Source: Cellulomonas septica (lineage in GTDB: Bacteria > Actinomycetota > Actinomycetes > Actinomycetales > Cellulomonadaceae). Taken from it: DNA of 32,523 nucleotides. The notes below the pieces were generated by a model. That model ran no database searches and was not told where the DNA came from. It saw nothing but the letters and a program-made list of their open reading frames with translations. Below are positions 1 to 8,942 of the stretch, in pieces. The stretch covers positions 1 through 32,523 of the forward strand of contig NZ_JAAXOY010000003.1 of the NCBI RefSeq assembly GCF_012396155.1, in the 5' to 3' direction. Position 1 is the stretch's first letter. Every line of letters starts with the position of its first letter. A program made the position numbers and the translations under genes.

Positions 1-86
1 ACCGCGCGGCTCCGGCGCTCGCGAGGTCGCGAAGCGGGTCCGGACTCCCCGCCACCACCGAGGCCGTGCAGGCGTGGACGCGGCAC

Positions 87-116
87 CCCCGCGCACCGGG
101 TCGAGGGTGCGCGGGG
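87..116 (-). terminator. Hairpin terminator after the beta-glucosidase gene
   Basis: Two 11-base arms (87-97 and 106-116) are perfect reverse complements around an 8-base loop. The hairpin lies about 40 bases beyond the stop codon of the leftward beta-glucosidase gene. No clear U-tract follows, which is common in high-GC actinobacteria. The rest of 1-153 shows no gene. Confidence 0.55.
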
Positions 117-153
117 ATGCCGCGGGACGTGCGCCGGGACGTGCAGCCCGACG

Positions 154-2412
154 TCAGGCGGTCGTGGTGAACGACGCGGTCAGCGGCACCGTGCTGTCGC
201 CGCCGATGCCGAGGTCGAACGTCGAGGCGTCGACGACCCAGTCGCGCGCGGCGGCGCTCCAGTACCGCAGCTCGTCGGGCCCGACCTCGAACGTCACCGT
301 CTGCGACTCGCCGGCGGCGAGGTGCACGCGGCGGAAGCCCTTGAGCTCCCGGACGGGTCGCGCGGCGCGGCCGTGGCGCTGGTGCAGGTAGAGCTGGACG
401 ACCTCGTCGCCGTCGTGCGCGCCGGTGTTGGTCACGGTGACCGACGCCGTCAGACGCCCGTCGCGCGGCAGGGTCTCGGCGTCCAGGCGCAGGTCGGAGT
501 AGGTGAACTCGCCGTAGCCGAGCCCGAACCCGAACGGGAACAGCGGGGTGCTCTCCTCGTCCCAGTAGCGGCGGCCCTGGTTCTGCGGCTCGAACGACGT
601 GGTGTGGGAGTAGATCATCGGCACCTGGCCGACGGTCCGCGGCCACGAGAACGGCAGCTTGCCGCCGGGGGCGACGTCGCCGAGCAGCAGGTCGGCGACG
701 GCGGTCCCGCCCTGCGTGCCGGGGTACCAGACGTCGAGGATCGCGGGCACGTGCTGCGCGGCCCAGCGCAGGTCGAGCGGGCGGCCGTTCATGACGAGCA
801 GGACGACGGGCGTGCCCGTCGCGGCGACCGCCTGGAGCAGCTCGAGCTGGCGTCCGGGGAGCTCGAGCGACGACCGCGACGCGGCCTCGCCGATCATCCC
901 CTGCCACTCGCCGACCACGACGACGGCGACGTCGCTGCTGCGCGCGACCTCGACCGCGCGGGCCAGCTCGGCCTCGTCGTCGAAGTTCTCCGGGTCGGGC
1001 GTCGCGTTGCCGGGGAACATCTCGAACATCGACGGGAACGTGCGCTGCGCGGGGCGGACGCCGGGCGCGTAGCGGACGTCGGCCGTGTCGCCGAGGCGCG
1101 CGCGCAGGCCGTCGAGGATCGTGACCGTCTCGTCGAGGTCGTAGTCGAAGACCCACGGGCCGAGCGTGTCGCGCTTCGAGTCGGCGAGCGGGCCGATCAC
1201 CGCGAGCGAGGTCAGCGCCTCCGCGCGCAGCGGCAGCAGGTGGCCCTCGTTGCGCAGCAGGACGGCCGAGCGCTGCGCGGCCTCGCGCGCGACCTGGCGG
1301 TGCGCGGGGTCGGCGAGCACCTCGCGGGCGCGGTCCTCGTCGACGAACGGGTCGTCGAACAGGCCGAGCCGCAGCTTGACCGCGAGGATCCGCCGGACGC
1401 ACGCGTCGACGGCCTCGATGCTGACGCGACCGTCCGCGACGGCCTGCGGGAGGTGGGCGTACGCCGGGTCGGAGATGGCCATCTCGAGGTCCAGCCCGGC
1501 CTCGACGGCGCGCGCCGCGGCGTCGGGGAGGTCGGCGGCGAAGCCGTGCGTCGTGAGGTTGCGCACCGCGTTCGCGTCGCTCACGAGGAAGCCGTCGAAG
1601 CCCCACTCGTCGCGCAGCAGGTCCTTGAGCAGCCACTCGTTCGCCGTCGCGGGCACGCCGTTGAGCGGCATGTACGCCGTCATGAGGTTGCCCGCGCCCG
1701 CGTCGACCGCGGCCTTGAACGGCGGCAGGTAGACGTTGCGGAGCTGCTGGTCGGACAGGTCGACCTCGTCGTAGTCGCGCCCGCCGATCGCGGCGCCGTA
1801 CCCGGCGAAGTGCTTCGGACCGGCGACGACGCGCTCGGGCGTGCCGAGGCACTCGCCCTGGAACCCGCGCACCTGCGCCGCCGCGACCGCCGAGCCGAGG
1901 TACGGGTCCTCGCCCGCACCCTCGACGATGCGGCCCCACCGCGGGTCGCGCGCGATGTCGACCATCGGCGCGAACGTCCAGTGGATGCCGACCGCACGCG
2001 CCTCGCGCGCCGCGACGGCCTGGCCGCGCTCGATCGTGTCGGGGTCCCACGACGCGGCGAGCGCGATCGGCACGGGCAGGATCGTCCGCAGCCCGTGGAT
2101 CACGTCGTACCCGAACAGCGCCGGGATGCCGTGGCGGCTGCCCTCGACGGCCTGCCGCTGCAACCGGTTGGTGCGGGCGGCGTCGTTGACGAACAGCAGC
2201 GAGCCGGCCCCGCCGCGCGCGAGCGCGTCGTCGACCTCACCCGGCTTCTGCGGCAGGTCGCTGACGGTGGCCTCGCCCTCGGGCAGGTCGAACGCGAAGT
2301 ACTGCGTGAGCTGGCCGGCCTTCTCCTCGATCGTCATGTCGGCGAGGAGCTCGTCGACGCGGGCGCGGATCGCGCTCTCGTCGGTGGCGCGGGTGGTGTC
2401 GGTGACGGTCAT
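154..2412 (-). CDS. Glycoside hydrolase family 3 beta-glucosidase (BglX type)
   Basis: Hydrolyses terminal beta-linked glucose (or a related sugar) from oligosaccharides with a retaining mechanism. The product is 752 residues. The GH3 N-terminal barrel has the KHFAGYG stretch (about 200-206) and the nucleophile region GFLVSDA, with Asp279 as the likely nucleophile. The second GH3 domain follows, then a C-terminal fibronectin type III-like domain. The length fits the BglX family. No signal peptide is visible, so cytoplasmic action on imported oligosaccharides is likely. The ATG at 2412 is chosen because an AGGAAGG ribosome site precedes it by 5-6 bases and homology to GH3 starts at once. It is second in an operon, 56 bases after the MFS transporter. 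The substrate (cellobiose, gentiobiose, xylo-oligomers) cannot be read from the sequence. Confidence 0.93.
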   Translation of the reverse strand: MTVTDTTRATDESAIRARVDELLADMTIEEKAGQLTQYFAFDLPEGEATVSDLPQKPGEVDDALARGGAGSLLFVNDAARTNRLQRQAVEGSRHGIPALFGYDVIHGLRTILPVPIALAASWDPDTIERGQAVAAREARAVGIHWTFAPMVDIARDPRWGRIVEGAGEDPYLGSAVAAAQVRGFQGECLGTPERVVAGPKHFAGYGAAIGGRDYDEVDLSDQQLRNVYLPPFKAAVDAGAGNLMTAYMPLNGVPATANEWLLKDLLRDEWGFDGFLVSDANAVRNLTTHGFAADLPDAAARAVEAGLDLEMAISDPAYAHLPQAVADGRVSIEAVDACVRRILAVKLRLGLFDDPFVDEDRAREVLADPAHRQVAREAAQRSAVLLRNEGHLLPLRAEALTSLAVIGPLADSKRDTLGPWVFDYDLDETVTILDGLRARLGDTADVRYAPGVRPAQRTFPSMFEMFPGNATPDPENFDDEAELARAVEVARSSDVAVVVVGEWQGMIGEAASRSSLELPGRQLELLQAVAATGTPVVLLVMNGRPLDLRWAAQHVPAILDVWYPGTQGGTAVADLLLGDVAPGGKLPFSWPRTVGQVPMIYSHTTSFEPQNQGRRYWDEESTPLFPFGFGLGYGEFTYSDLRLDAETLPRDGRLTASVTVTNTGAHDGDEVVQLYLHQRHGRAARPVRELKGFRRVHLAAGESQTVTFEVGPDELRYWSAAARDWVVDASTFDLGIGGDSTVPLTASFTTTA

Positions 2413-2468
2413 GTCGGTCCTTCCTGGGGTGTGCGGGTTCCGGGCGGTGGCGGCGGTGGCCGCGACGC

Positions 2469-3794
2469 TCAGCGGACCTTCTTGATCGGGATGATGACGA
2501 GCGCGCCGATGACGCTCGCGATGCCGGCGACCCACAGGAGCAGGTCGTAGTTCTGGTTCACGGCGCTGTTGACCGCGAGCAGCACACCGCCGAGCGCGGG
2601 TGCGAGCGTCTGCGGGATGGCGTTGGCCATGTTGAAGACGCCGAGGTCCTTGCCGGAGTCGTCGGGGTTGGGCAGCACGTCGACGACGAGCGCGAGGTCG
2701 ACACCGACGTAGATCCCGTACGCGAGCCCGAGCACGGCCTCGACCGCGTAGAACTGCCCGACGGTGCTCGCCTGCGTGAGCATCAGGGTGCCGATCGCGA
2801 AGATCAGCGTGGACCCAGCGACGAAGACCTTGCGGCGTCCCGTCCGGTCGGAGATCCACCCCGCGACGGGCGAGACCGCGACGAGCACGAGCGTGTAGAT
2901 GAGCACGCCGGTCGACACGGCCGCGACGGCGTCGCCCGCGTCGAGGCCGATCCGGTCCTGCATGTAGAACAGCCGGAACGTCGTGAACATGAACGTCGCG
3001 AGCACGATGAGGAACCGGGACCACCACGCGAGCGCGAAGTCGGGGTGCCGGCGCGGGTTGACCCAGAACGTCGTGACCCACTCGCGCAGCGCCATGCGCT
3101 CGGGCTTGCCGGGCAGCACCTGGTCGGGCAGGACCCACGCGTAGACGGCCATCGCGACGACCGCGAGGATCGCGGGCCCGACGAACATGACGAGCAGGTC
3201 GTCCTGGAAGAACTGCGCGACGAGCGTCCCGCCGTAGATGCCGATGTTCTGCGCCATGCCGAGCGCGGCGGCGATCTTGCCGCGCTGCACCTTCGGCACC
3301 TGGTCGGCGAGCGTCGCGACGAACGGCGCGAGGGTGGCGTTCGCGCCGATCTGCGCGAGGAACCAGCCGATCGTGACCGTCGCGACGTTCGTGCCGAGCG
3401 CCATGACGACGAACGCGACCGTCATGAGGACCGTGCCGCCGACGAGCCAGGGGCGGCGCCGCCCCCAGCGCGAGGTGGTCCGGTCGGAGAGCCGGCCGAA
3501 GAGCACGTTCGCGACGAACGCGGCCGCCGCGCCGAAGCCCGCGACGAGGGCGACGGCCGAGGTCCGCTGCGCCTCCGGGACGATCGAGTCGACCTTGACC
3601 GCGATGCCGACGATGGCCGGACCGAGCAGGGCGACGAAGAAGACGAGCTGCGCGACGAACAGCGCGATCGTGAAGCGCGGTCCGACCTTGCGGGTGGGCT
3701 CGCTGAACCAGTGGCGGTCGCGCGGCTCGAGCACGTCGAGGGCGACCGCGGCCGCCGTCGTCGGTGAGGTCGGGCCGTAGGGGTTCGTGGACAT
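2469..3794 (-). CDS. MFS transporter, probable beta-glucoside/oligosaccharide importer
   Basis: A membrane transporter of 441 residues with about 12 hydrophobic segments, the normal MFS size. The loop after the second segment carries the conserved motif A form GRLSDRTTSRWGRRRPW, and a related motif (GWISDRTGRRK) appears in the second half. This is the style of the sugar-transporting MFS proteins of actinobacteria. It is the first gene of the operon with the downstream beta-glucosidase and diverges from a LacI regulator, so it most likely brings in the glucosidase substrate. A GGGAG ribosome site lies about 5 bases before the ATG at 3794. Drug efflux is a less likely alternative given the neighbours. 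The substrate is an inference. Confidence 0.85.
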   Translation of the reverse strand: MSTNPYGPTSPTTAAAVALDVLEPRDRHWFSEPTRKVGPRFTIALFVAQLVFFVALLGPAIVGIAVKVDSIVPEAQRTSAVALVAGFGAAAAFVANVLFGRLSDRTTSRWGRRRPWLVGGTVLMTVAFVVMALGTNVATVTIGWFLAQIGANATLAPFVATLADQVPKVQRGKIAAALGMAQNIGIYGGTLVAQFFQDDLLVMFVGPAILAVVAMAVYAWVLPDQVLPGKPERMALREWVTTFWVNPRRHPDFALAWWSRFLIVLATFMFTTFRLFYMQDRIGLDAGDAVAAVSTGVLIYTLVLVAVSPVAGWISDRTGRRKVFVAGSTLIFAIGTLMLTQASTVGQFYAVEAVLGLAYGIYVGVDLALVVDVLPNPDDSGKDLGVFNMANAIPQTLAPALGGVLLAVNSAVNQNYDLLLWVAGIASVIGALVIIPIKKVR

Positions 3795-3855
3795 CGGGAC
3801 TCCCGAGGAGGGCGGGGGACTGTGGGTGCGCGGGCCGGTGTTTCAACCCACTTTT

Positions 3856-3878
3856 ACGTATCAGTGCCGCTGATACGT
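3856..3878. promoter_or_regulatory. LacI-type operator palindrome in the divergent promoter
   Basis: The arms ACGTATCAG (3856-3864) and CTGATACGT (3870-3878) are perfect reverse complements around TGCCG. The right arm overlaps a TACGTT (-10-like, 3874-3879) that would start lacI transcription just before its ATG at 3892. The site also lies upstream of a possible promoter for the leftward MFS-glucosidase operon (TTGAAA with CACAGT 16 bases later, read on the minus strand). Binding of the adjacent LacI protein would therefore give autoregulation and control of the operon. The palindrome is seen; the binding is inferred. Confidence 0.75.
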
Positions 3879-3891
3879 TAAAGTTCCCCGC

Positions 3892-4923
3892 ATGGCCCCG
3901 TCAAGACGCGCGTCTTCCCCGGACGGAACTGCACGTCGGAGGGTCACGGCGACCGACGTCGCCCGGGAAGCGGGCGTCTCGCAGGCCACCGTGAGCTACG
4001 TCCTGAACGACACCCCCGGCCAGACGATCCCCGCGGCCACCCGCCAGCGCGTGCAGGACGCCGTCGCGCGACTCGGGTACGCACCCCATGGCGCCGCCCG
4101 CGCGCTGCGCACCGGCCGCAGCGACGTCGTCCTCTTCCTGCTCCCCGACTGGCCCATCGGCCCCGCCGTCGTGACCCTCGTCGAGGGTCTGACGGAGCGC
4201 CTCCAGGCGCAGGGCCTGTCGTTGTTCGTGCGTCGGACGACCGGCGGCTCGGCCCTGTCCGGGCTGTGGCGGACCGTCGCACCCGCCGCCGTCGTGAGCC
4301 TCGACGGGCTCGACGACGCGGAGCAGCAGGCCATGGAGGACGCCGGCATCCCCGTCGTCAGCGCGCTCGTCCGCCCGCGCCGCTCCGCCCAGGGCGTCCT
4401 CACGCTGTCGCACACCCTCATCGGCGCCACGCAGCTCCAGCACCTCGCCGCGACCGGCCACCGGCACATCGGCTACGGCCTCCCCGACGACCCCCGCGTC
4501 ACCGTCTTCCGCGACCTGCGCCTCGACGGCGTCCGCACCGCGGCCTTCGAGCTCGGGCTGTCGGAGCCGTCCGCGCGCGTCGTGCCGATGGACGTCGCCG
4601 GCGCCGCCGCCGTCGTCGCCGCGTGGCGAGCCGAGTCACCCGCCGTGACCGCCGTGTGCGCCTACAACGACGATCAGGCATTCGCGCTGCTCGCGGGCAT
4701 GCGTTCCCTGGGCCTCGATGCGCCCGCCGATCTCGCGATCATCGGCGTCGACGACACCCCGCTCGCGCCCTTCGCGCACCCGCCCCTGACGACCGTCCGC
4801 CAGGACGCCGACGCGCTCATGGACTACCTCACCGCCGCCGTCCTCCAACGCCTTGCCGGCGGCACACCACCGCGCCCACCACGCTCCGAGGCCATCACCC
4901 TCGTGGTCCGCGAGTCCGCCTGA
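3892..4923 (+). CDS. LacI family transcriptional regulator of the beta-glucosidase operon
   Basis: A 343-residue DNA-binding repressor of normal LacI length. The N-terminal helix-turn-helix is clear at about residues 18-45 (VTATDVAREAGVSQATVSYV), followed by the hinge helix region and a periplasmic-binding-protein-like sugar sensor domain ending with the usual IIGVDDTPLAPFAHPPLTTV stretch. It diverges from the MFS-glucosidase operon and a perfect palindrome sits between them, so it most likely represses that operon until a sugar ligand binds. The ATG at 3892 lacks a good ribosome site. A TACGTT box 12 bases upstream suggests a very short or absent leader. The ligand is unknown. Confidence 0.93.
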   Translation: MAPSRRASSPDGTARRRVTATDVAREAGVSQATVSYVLNDTPGQTIPAATRQRVQDAVARLGYAPHGAARALRTGRSDVVLFLLPDWPIGPAVVTLVEGLTERLQAQGLSLFVRRTTGGSALSGLWRTVAPAAVVSLDGLDDAEQQAMEDAGIPVVSALVRPRRSAQGVLTLSHTLIGATQLQHLAATGHRHIGYGLPDDPRVTVFRDLRLDGVRTAAFELGLSEPSARVVPMDVAGAAAVVAAWRAESPAVTAVCAYNDDQAFALLAGMRSLGLDAPADLAIIGVDDTPLAPFAHPPLTTVRQDADALMDYLTAAVLQRLAGGTPPRPPRSEAITLVVRESA

Positions 4924-4980
4924 GCCGTCTCCATTGACGGCGAGTGCCGACCCGACGACAGGCCGCTGCTCCGCTACCCC

Positions 4981-5018
4981 GGGGGCCCGTCGACACTTGA
5001 TAAGCACGACGGGCCCCC
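4981..5018. terminator. Bidirectional hairpin terminator between lacI and the defence island
   Basis: The 12-base arms GGGGGCCCGTCG (4981-4992) and CGACGGGCCCCC (5007-5018) pair perfectly around a 14-base loop. It lies between the convergent stops of the lacI gene (4923) and the DUF4420 gene (5126), so it can serve both strands. It also marks the change from housekeeping-style DNA to the defence island. The remaining 107 bases up to 5125 show nothing else. Confidence 0.75.
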
Positions 5019-5125
5019 CAATTCGCCGAGGAGACGTGTCGAGGACCGAGGGCGTCGGAAGCCTCAGACCTCGGCGACGCACGCTGGCCAGCGCTTCAAG
5101 ACTGCGTCGCTCGGACGCCGATGCG

Positions 5126-6238
5126 TCAGCCCTGCGCCTCGGCGAAGCCAGGAGCGAGGCCCAGGAGCGCCGAAGTCACGGAACTCAGGCCCGAGATCGG
5201 GTTGATGTCACCTCGGACGCGCGTTGGTAGACGCACGCGAAAGGAGACTGACCCAGGGTCGACATGCGAGACCCCTTCCATATCGGTCGAGCGGAGCAGC
5301 TTGATGCGATCGTCGCCAAGGTCGTAGAGGCGTTCGAACGTGAGTTGGAACGGCTGCTGGAATCGCGAGCTCTGAGCATGCTTCAAATGGTCGTAACCGG
5401 CGGAGGCATCACCGCCGTACTGCTGGACCTTTGCCACGAAGGCGGTAACGGAATCCGGCTCCCGAAGACGGCCAACGATTGCTTGCACGAGCGCGGGGAT
5501 GGTCCAGCCCGGCGAACCGGCGGCTTGCCATCTGATACCGATGCTCAGCAAGAACAGGTGGCTCTCCGGAAGCCCGCCGACGGAGGTTCCGAGCTCCACC
5601 TGATGGAAGCCTTGCACGCTGTGCTCGGACTGGCTTCCCGTCGTGGTCTTGACCTCGACACCGACGGGCCCCAGCTGGAAGTCGCGGGACGACGGGACGC
5701 TGCCAGCCCAGCAGTCCACCACGGCGGCCACCTCGGTTGCGCGCGCCGTAAGCGCGGCCAGCACCGACAGCTCCCCGGCAAGACCGACGAGCGTCTGGTT
5801 CGTGATCCCGGCTCGCCGCAAGCCCAGTGCGATGAGGGGCTCCGACCGCGCGAAGGCGGCGTCACGGTCGCGACGAAGTCCGTTCTCGACGAGCTCGGCG
5901 CAGATGAATGCTGCGAAGCCGTCCAGCTGCGGCATCGCTGGCAGGACCAGCCGATTCGCTGCGAGATGGTCACCATGCTGCGTGGCCCAGACGTCGTGGA
6001 CGAGGTTCTCTGCCACGAGCTTGTCGCGAGGAGAAAGGGGCGCCCCTGTGAGGAACACCTCGACACGGCCGTGCTCGTCCCGGCAGACCCCCAGGGTCCT
6101 GGCCTCGTCCGCCCACACCAGATCTCTCGCGTCACCTGCCGTGGAAGCGGGCATCTGCGCGATCTTCGCGCGCAGCCACTCGTAGGACGGCGACGACAGA
6201 CCTTCAGGCACCAACGCCTCCCCTCTGCGCCTCGACAT
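5126..6238 (-). CDS. DUF4420 PD-(D/E)XK nuclease-fold protein (MzaC-like)
   Basis: A predicted DNA endonuclease subunit of 370 residues, matching the PD-(D/E)XK (DUF4420) family that travels with Z1 proteins. The signature is the helix LVGLAGELSVLAAL, whose Glu is part of the active site, followed by DFQLGPVGVEVKTTTG with the E-x-K catalytic pair. It is the last gene of the DUF262-Z1-DUF4420 operon and its start overlaps the end of the Z1 gene. The ATG at 6238 has GGAGG eight bases upstream. A GTG at 6211 with an even stronger GGGAGG is an alternative that would remove nine residues. In the reported MZA system a DUF4420 protein accompanies Z1, so a joint role in defence is likely. The nuclease activity is inferred from residues only. 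Confidence 0.82.
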   Translation of the reverse strand: MSRRRGEALVPEGLSSPSYEWLRAKIAQMPASTAGDARDLVWADEARTLGVCRDEHGRVEVFLTGAPLSPRDKLVAENLVHDVWATQHGDHLAANRLVLPAMPQLDGFAAFICAELVENGLRRDRDAAFARSEPLIALGLRRAGITNQTLVGLAGELSVLAALTARATEVAAVVDCWAGSVPSSRDFQLGPVGVEVKTTTGSQSEHSVQGFHQVELGTSVGGLPESHLFLLSIGIRWQAAGSPGWTIPALVQAIVGRLREPDSVTAFVAKVQQYGGDASAGYDHLKHAQSSRFQQPFQLTFERLYDLGDDRIKLLRSTDMEGVSHVDPGSVSFRVRLPTRVRGDINPISGLSSVTSALLGLAPGFAEAQG

Positions 6239-8942
6239 GATCGGGCCCTCCGAGCGGAAGCACGATGCCCACGGCTATCGACGCGCCTACCTCCATCCGC
6301 ACGACATGGAAGAGGACGAGGCCGTCACTGCCCGCCGACCGCGAGCCGCTCGTCGTCGTCGGGACATCTTCCCCACGGGCCACGTAGTCGAAGTGCTCGT
6401 CGCCACGGATGCCGTCGTCACCGACGTTGCGCGAACCCCACGTGCTCGACATGGTCCCGCCGACTGTCGCCCGCCGCATCGGCCGGACGGTGGCAGGCAG
6501 ACGCATCAGCGCCCCGGTGGCGATCGGGTCGCCTTCGCCGAATCTCACGCCGATCGAGAACCGCGGCTGCTGTTCTCGTTTCACGTCGAGGTCGAGGAGC
6601 CTCCAGAGCAGAGGGGATTCGTCAGTGGTGACCATGCCCGGGATGGACCGTTCCAGAGCCGCGGCCCACAGCCGGAGGTACGCCGCGATCGCGTAGGGAG
6701 ACGAAAGGCCGAGATCGATGCTGTCGGCGACGTACGGTGCCCTGAACAGGGGGAAAGCCGGGTCACCGTCGTCGAGATCGGCGTGATGCTCCACCGACGC
6801 CCAACGGTGCGCCTCCGAGCTGTCCTGCCCCGGGCCGTGGTGCACGTAGCGCAGGCCGTCCAGGAGATCGGCGGTCTCGAGGAGATCGAACCGCCGCTCG
6901 AGCAGGAGGCCGCGACTCCCCGTCTCCGACGGCACCTTGAGCACGGCGTCGGAGAAGACGCCAGCGACCAGCTCGTGGTTCTCCTCGTCCGCTCCCGCCG
7001 GGTTCACGAGGCGGACGAAGGGTTTGGGTCCAGGCCAGACGGGCACGGAGCGAAGGTTGCCGATCTTCCCCGTCGCCTTGAACGACCTGCCCTGCAGAAC
7101 GGCGACCGCAGGCAGCGGCCCCTCGGTCCGCATCGCTGCAAGGACGTCCCTCCGCAGCGCCTCGTCGTTCTCGTGGTAGAGCCGGAACAGCTCGAGTTGG
7201 TCGGCATCGAGCAGCACCCGGCAGAGGTCGATGTAGCTGCCTCGGTAGCCGAACCAGCGTTGCATCTGCATCTGCGTGTCCGCGAGCGGATCGTCGCTCC
7301 GCCTGCTGAAGTACGTGGTGGTCAGCCCTTCGAGCGTAAGACCCCGCGACATGACGTTGCCCGAGACGAAGATGGTGGAGAGGTTCGGCGCCGCACGCCA
7401 TGTGCCGTCGGCGTCGACGATCGGCGCGAACCGGGGCCGGTCGTCGGCGTTCTCGTCGCTGTTGATCACGGCGACAGAGGTAGCCGGCACGAGTTCCTCC
7501 AGGATCAGCCGCTCGACATCCGCCCACTCGTCCTCGGCAGGAACTGCCGGTGTAGCTGCCAGCTCGAGCGCCGCCCGGGCGACCACTGCGGACCGCCTGT
7601 AGTCCTCCAACCACCTGAGCCACGCGCGCCTGTTGACGCGCAGGTCGTCGACGACACCTGGGATGCCGAGCGCCCGCGGACCCCCGTCGCGACGGTCGCG
7701 TGCCGCTCCGTCGGACCAGTCGAGGATCCGCGCGGCGACGTCGAAGTGCTGCTCCTTCGACGACGACGGGTGGATGAGCATCGACATCGGCTTCGCCGCA
7801 CCGGCTGCCGCCTCTCCACGGCTGGCGTACGTGTCCGATCGACCCGAGTACGGCCCGCTCCTGCTCGGGTCCCGGAGCACACGCAGCGCCGACGCGACGA
7901 GGTATCCGCGAACGGCGTCGATCAGCGAGGCGTCCGTGCTCGTATCGGTCGGCACGCACAGCGGCGCCTCAGCCAGTAGCCGGTAGTACACGTCGCCGCC
8001 CGTGTACCAGCCAGATGCCCCCTCGGGCACCCGGTACGACGACGACCGGACCTCAGCGACCCCTTCTCGACCTGGTGCTCGGAGGCTAGCCACGAAGTCT
8101 CGCGGCGCGAGCGGGTTCCCCGGATCCTGCAGGAAGTTGGCCTGCGGCGTAGCCGTGTAGGCGACGTACGTCGCGTGCACGTGAGCGTTCGTCGTCTCGC
8201 CGGGACGCCGGCGTGACTCCCACAGGTCCAGGATCCGACGTGGGATCTGCCGCACGGCGTCCGGATCGACGACGCCGACCACCGATGCGTCGTCGGCCTC
8301 GTCGTCGAGGACGAGCAGGTGGAACGGTCGTCCCTCAGCCTCGACGGCGGGGAAGACGGTGTCCTGGAGCGTCTCAGCCATCGCCGCGATGTGGGCGACG
8401 TTCTTCATCACCACGGCGAGCAGCGGCCGCCGCCGAGCGATCGCCCTCCTCGCGAGCTGCTGAGTGAGCCGGTACGCCGACCGGGCGTCGACGCCCGTGT
8501 CGGCGTCGCGAAGTGCTCCCTCCCGTGGGACGAGGACTCGCCGCACGTGCGGCTCCGGCATCGCGCCGAACTGCTCGACGACGCGTTCGAAGGTCTGCGC
8601 CCAGAGCGCCGTCCGGGTGCCACCCAGGATGACGACGGCGTCGACGCCGGCATCGAGCGCTTTCGCGACAACCGCCATCATCGACGCCGTCTTGCCGGAT
8701 TGCACGGCACCCATGACTACGCCCGTCCGCACCCTGCTCTCAGGCCATGCGGCATCCCCTGCGTCACCCGCCCCGAGCACCCCCCTTCTCAGGATGTGCT
8801 CCGAGTCGGCCTCGATGACGTCTCGGCTGACCCCCCCGATCCCCGATCTGGCCAGAGCGTCGACGTACACGTCCCACCACGTCTTCTGCCCCTCCAGGCC
8901 GGCCGCCAGGACCAGCCGCTCGCCTCCGAACGGCTCGGTCAC
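6204..8942 (-). CDS. Z1 domain ATPase of a restriction-type defence system (MzaB-like)
   Basis: A 912-residue protein of the Z1 family, helicase-like ATPases found in restriction-modification and MORC/MutL-associated defence operons. Visible motifs in order are GAVQSGKT (78-85, P-loop), DDEADDAS (213-220, Walker B-like), YTATPQA (262-268), SGNVMSRGLTLEGL (527-540) and QMQRWFGYR (559-567, arginine-finger region). These are the hallmark Z1 blocks and the length is normal. The GTG start at 8942 overlaps the DUF262 stop codon (GTGA), which fixes the start and implies translational coupling. An upstream in-frame extension to 9071 lies inside the DUF262 gene and is not credible. It probably powers DNA remodelling for the nuclease next door. 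Substrate specificity is unknown. Confidence 0.9.
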   Translation of the reverse strand: MTEPFGGERLVLAAGLEGQKTWWDVYVDALARSGIGGVSRDVIEADSEHILRRGVLGAGDAGDAAWPESRVRTGVVMGAVQSGKTASMMAVVAKALDAGVDAVVILGGTRTALWAQTFERVVEQFGAMPEPHVRRVLVPREGALRDADTGVDARSAYRLTQQLARRAIARRRPLLAVVMKNVAHIAAMAETLQDTVFPAVEAEGRPFHLLVLDDEADDASVVGVVDPDAVRQIPRRILDLWESRRRPGETTNAHVHATYVAYTATPQANFLQDPGNPLAPRDFVASLRAPGREGVAEVRSSSYRVPEGASGWYTGGDVYYRLLAEAPLCVPTDTSTDASLIDAVRGYLVASALRVLRDPSRSGPYSGRSDTYASRGEAAAGAAKPMSMLIHPSSSKEQHFDVAARILDWSDGAARDRRDGGPRALGIPGVVDDLRVNRRAWLRWLEDYRRSAVVARAALELAATPAVPAEDEWADVERLILEELVPATSVAVINSDENADDRPRFAPIVDADGTWRAAPNLSTIFVSGNVMSRGLTLEGLTTTYFSRRSDDPLADTQMQMQRWFGYRGSYIDLCRVLLDADQLELFRLYHENDEALRRDVLAAMRTEGPLPAVAVLQGRSFKATGKIGNLRSVPVWPGPKPFVRLVNPAGADEENHELVAGVFSDAVLKVPSETGSRGLLLERRFDLLETADLLDGLRYVHHGPGQDSSEAHRWASVEHHADLDDGDPAFPLFRAPYVADSIDLGLSSPYAIAAYLRLWAAALERSIPGMVTTDESPLLWRLLDLDVKREQQPRFSIGVRFGEGDPIATGALMRLPATVRPMRRATVGGTMSSTWGSRNVGDDGIRGDEHFDYVARGEDVPTTTSGSRSAGSDGLVLFHVVRMEVGASIAVGIVLPLGGPDHVEAQRGGVGA

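Noticed and set aside
322-2550. A 742-residue rightward frame opposite the beta-glucosidase
   Set aside because: It is antisense to a clear GH3 gene, its composition is Arg/Val/Asp-rich without motifs, and such shadows are usual at this GC content.
154-3846. A single 1230-residue leftward frame spanning transporter and glucosidase genes
   Set aside because: Its first part is an Arg/Ala-rich shadow of the MFS gene in another frame. Only the part from 2412 down is the real glucosidase, which has its own ribosome site.
4971-4978. CCGCTACC near the left island border, also found at the 3' end of tRNA-Ser, as a possible attachment-site pair
   Set aside because: Only eight bases match and the flanks differ, so chance is the simplest explanation.
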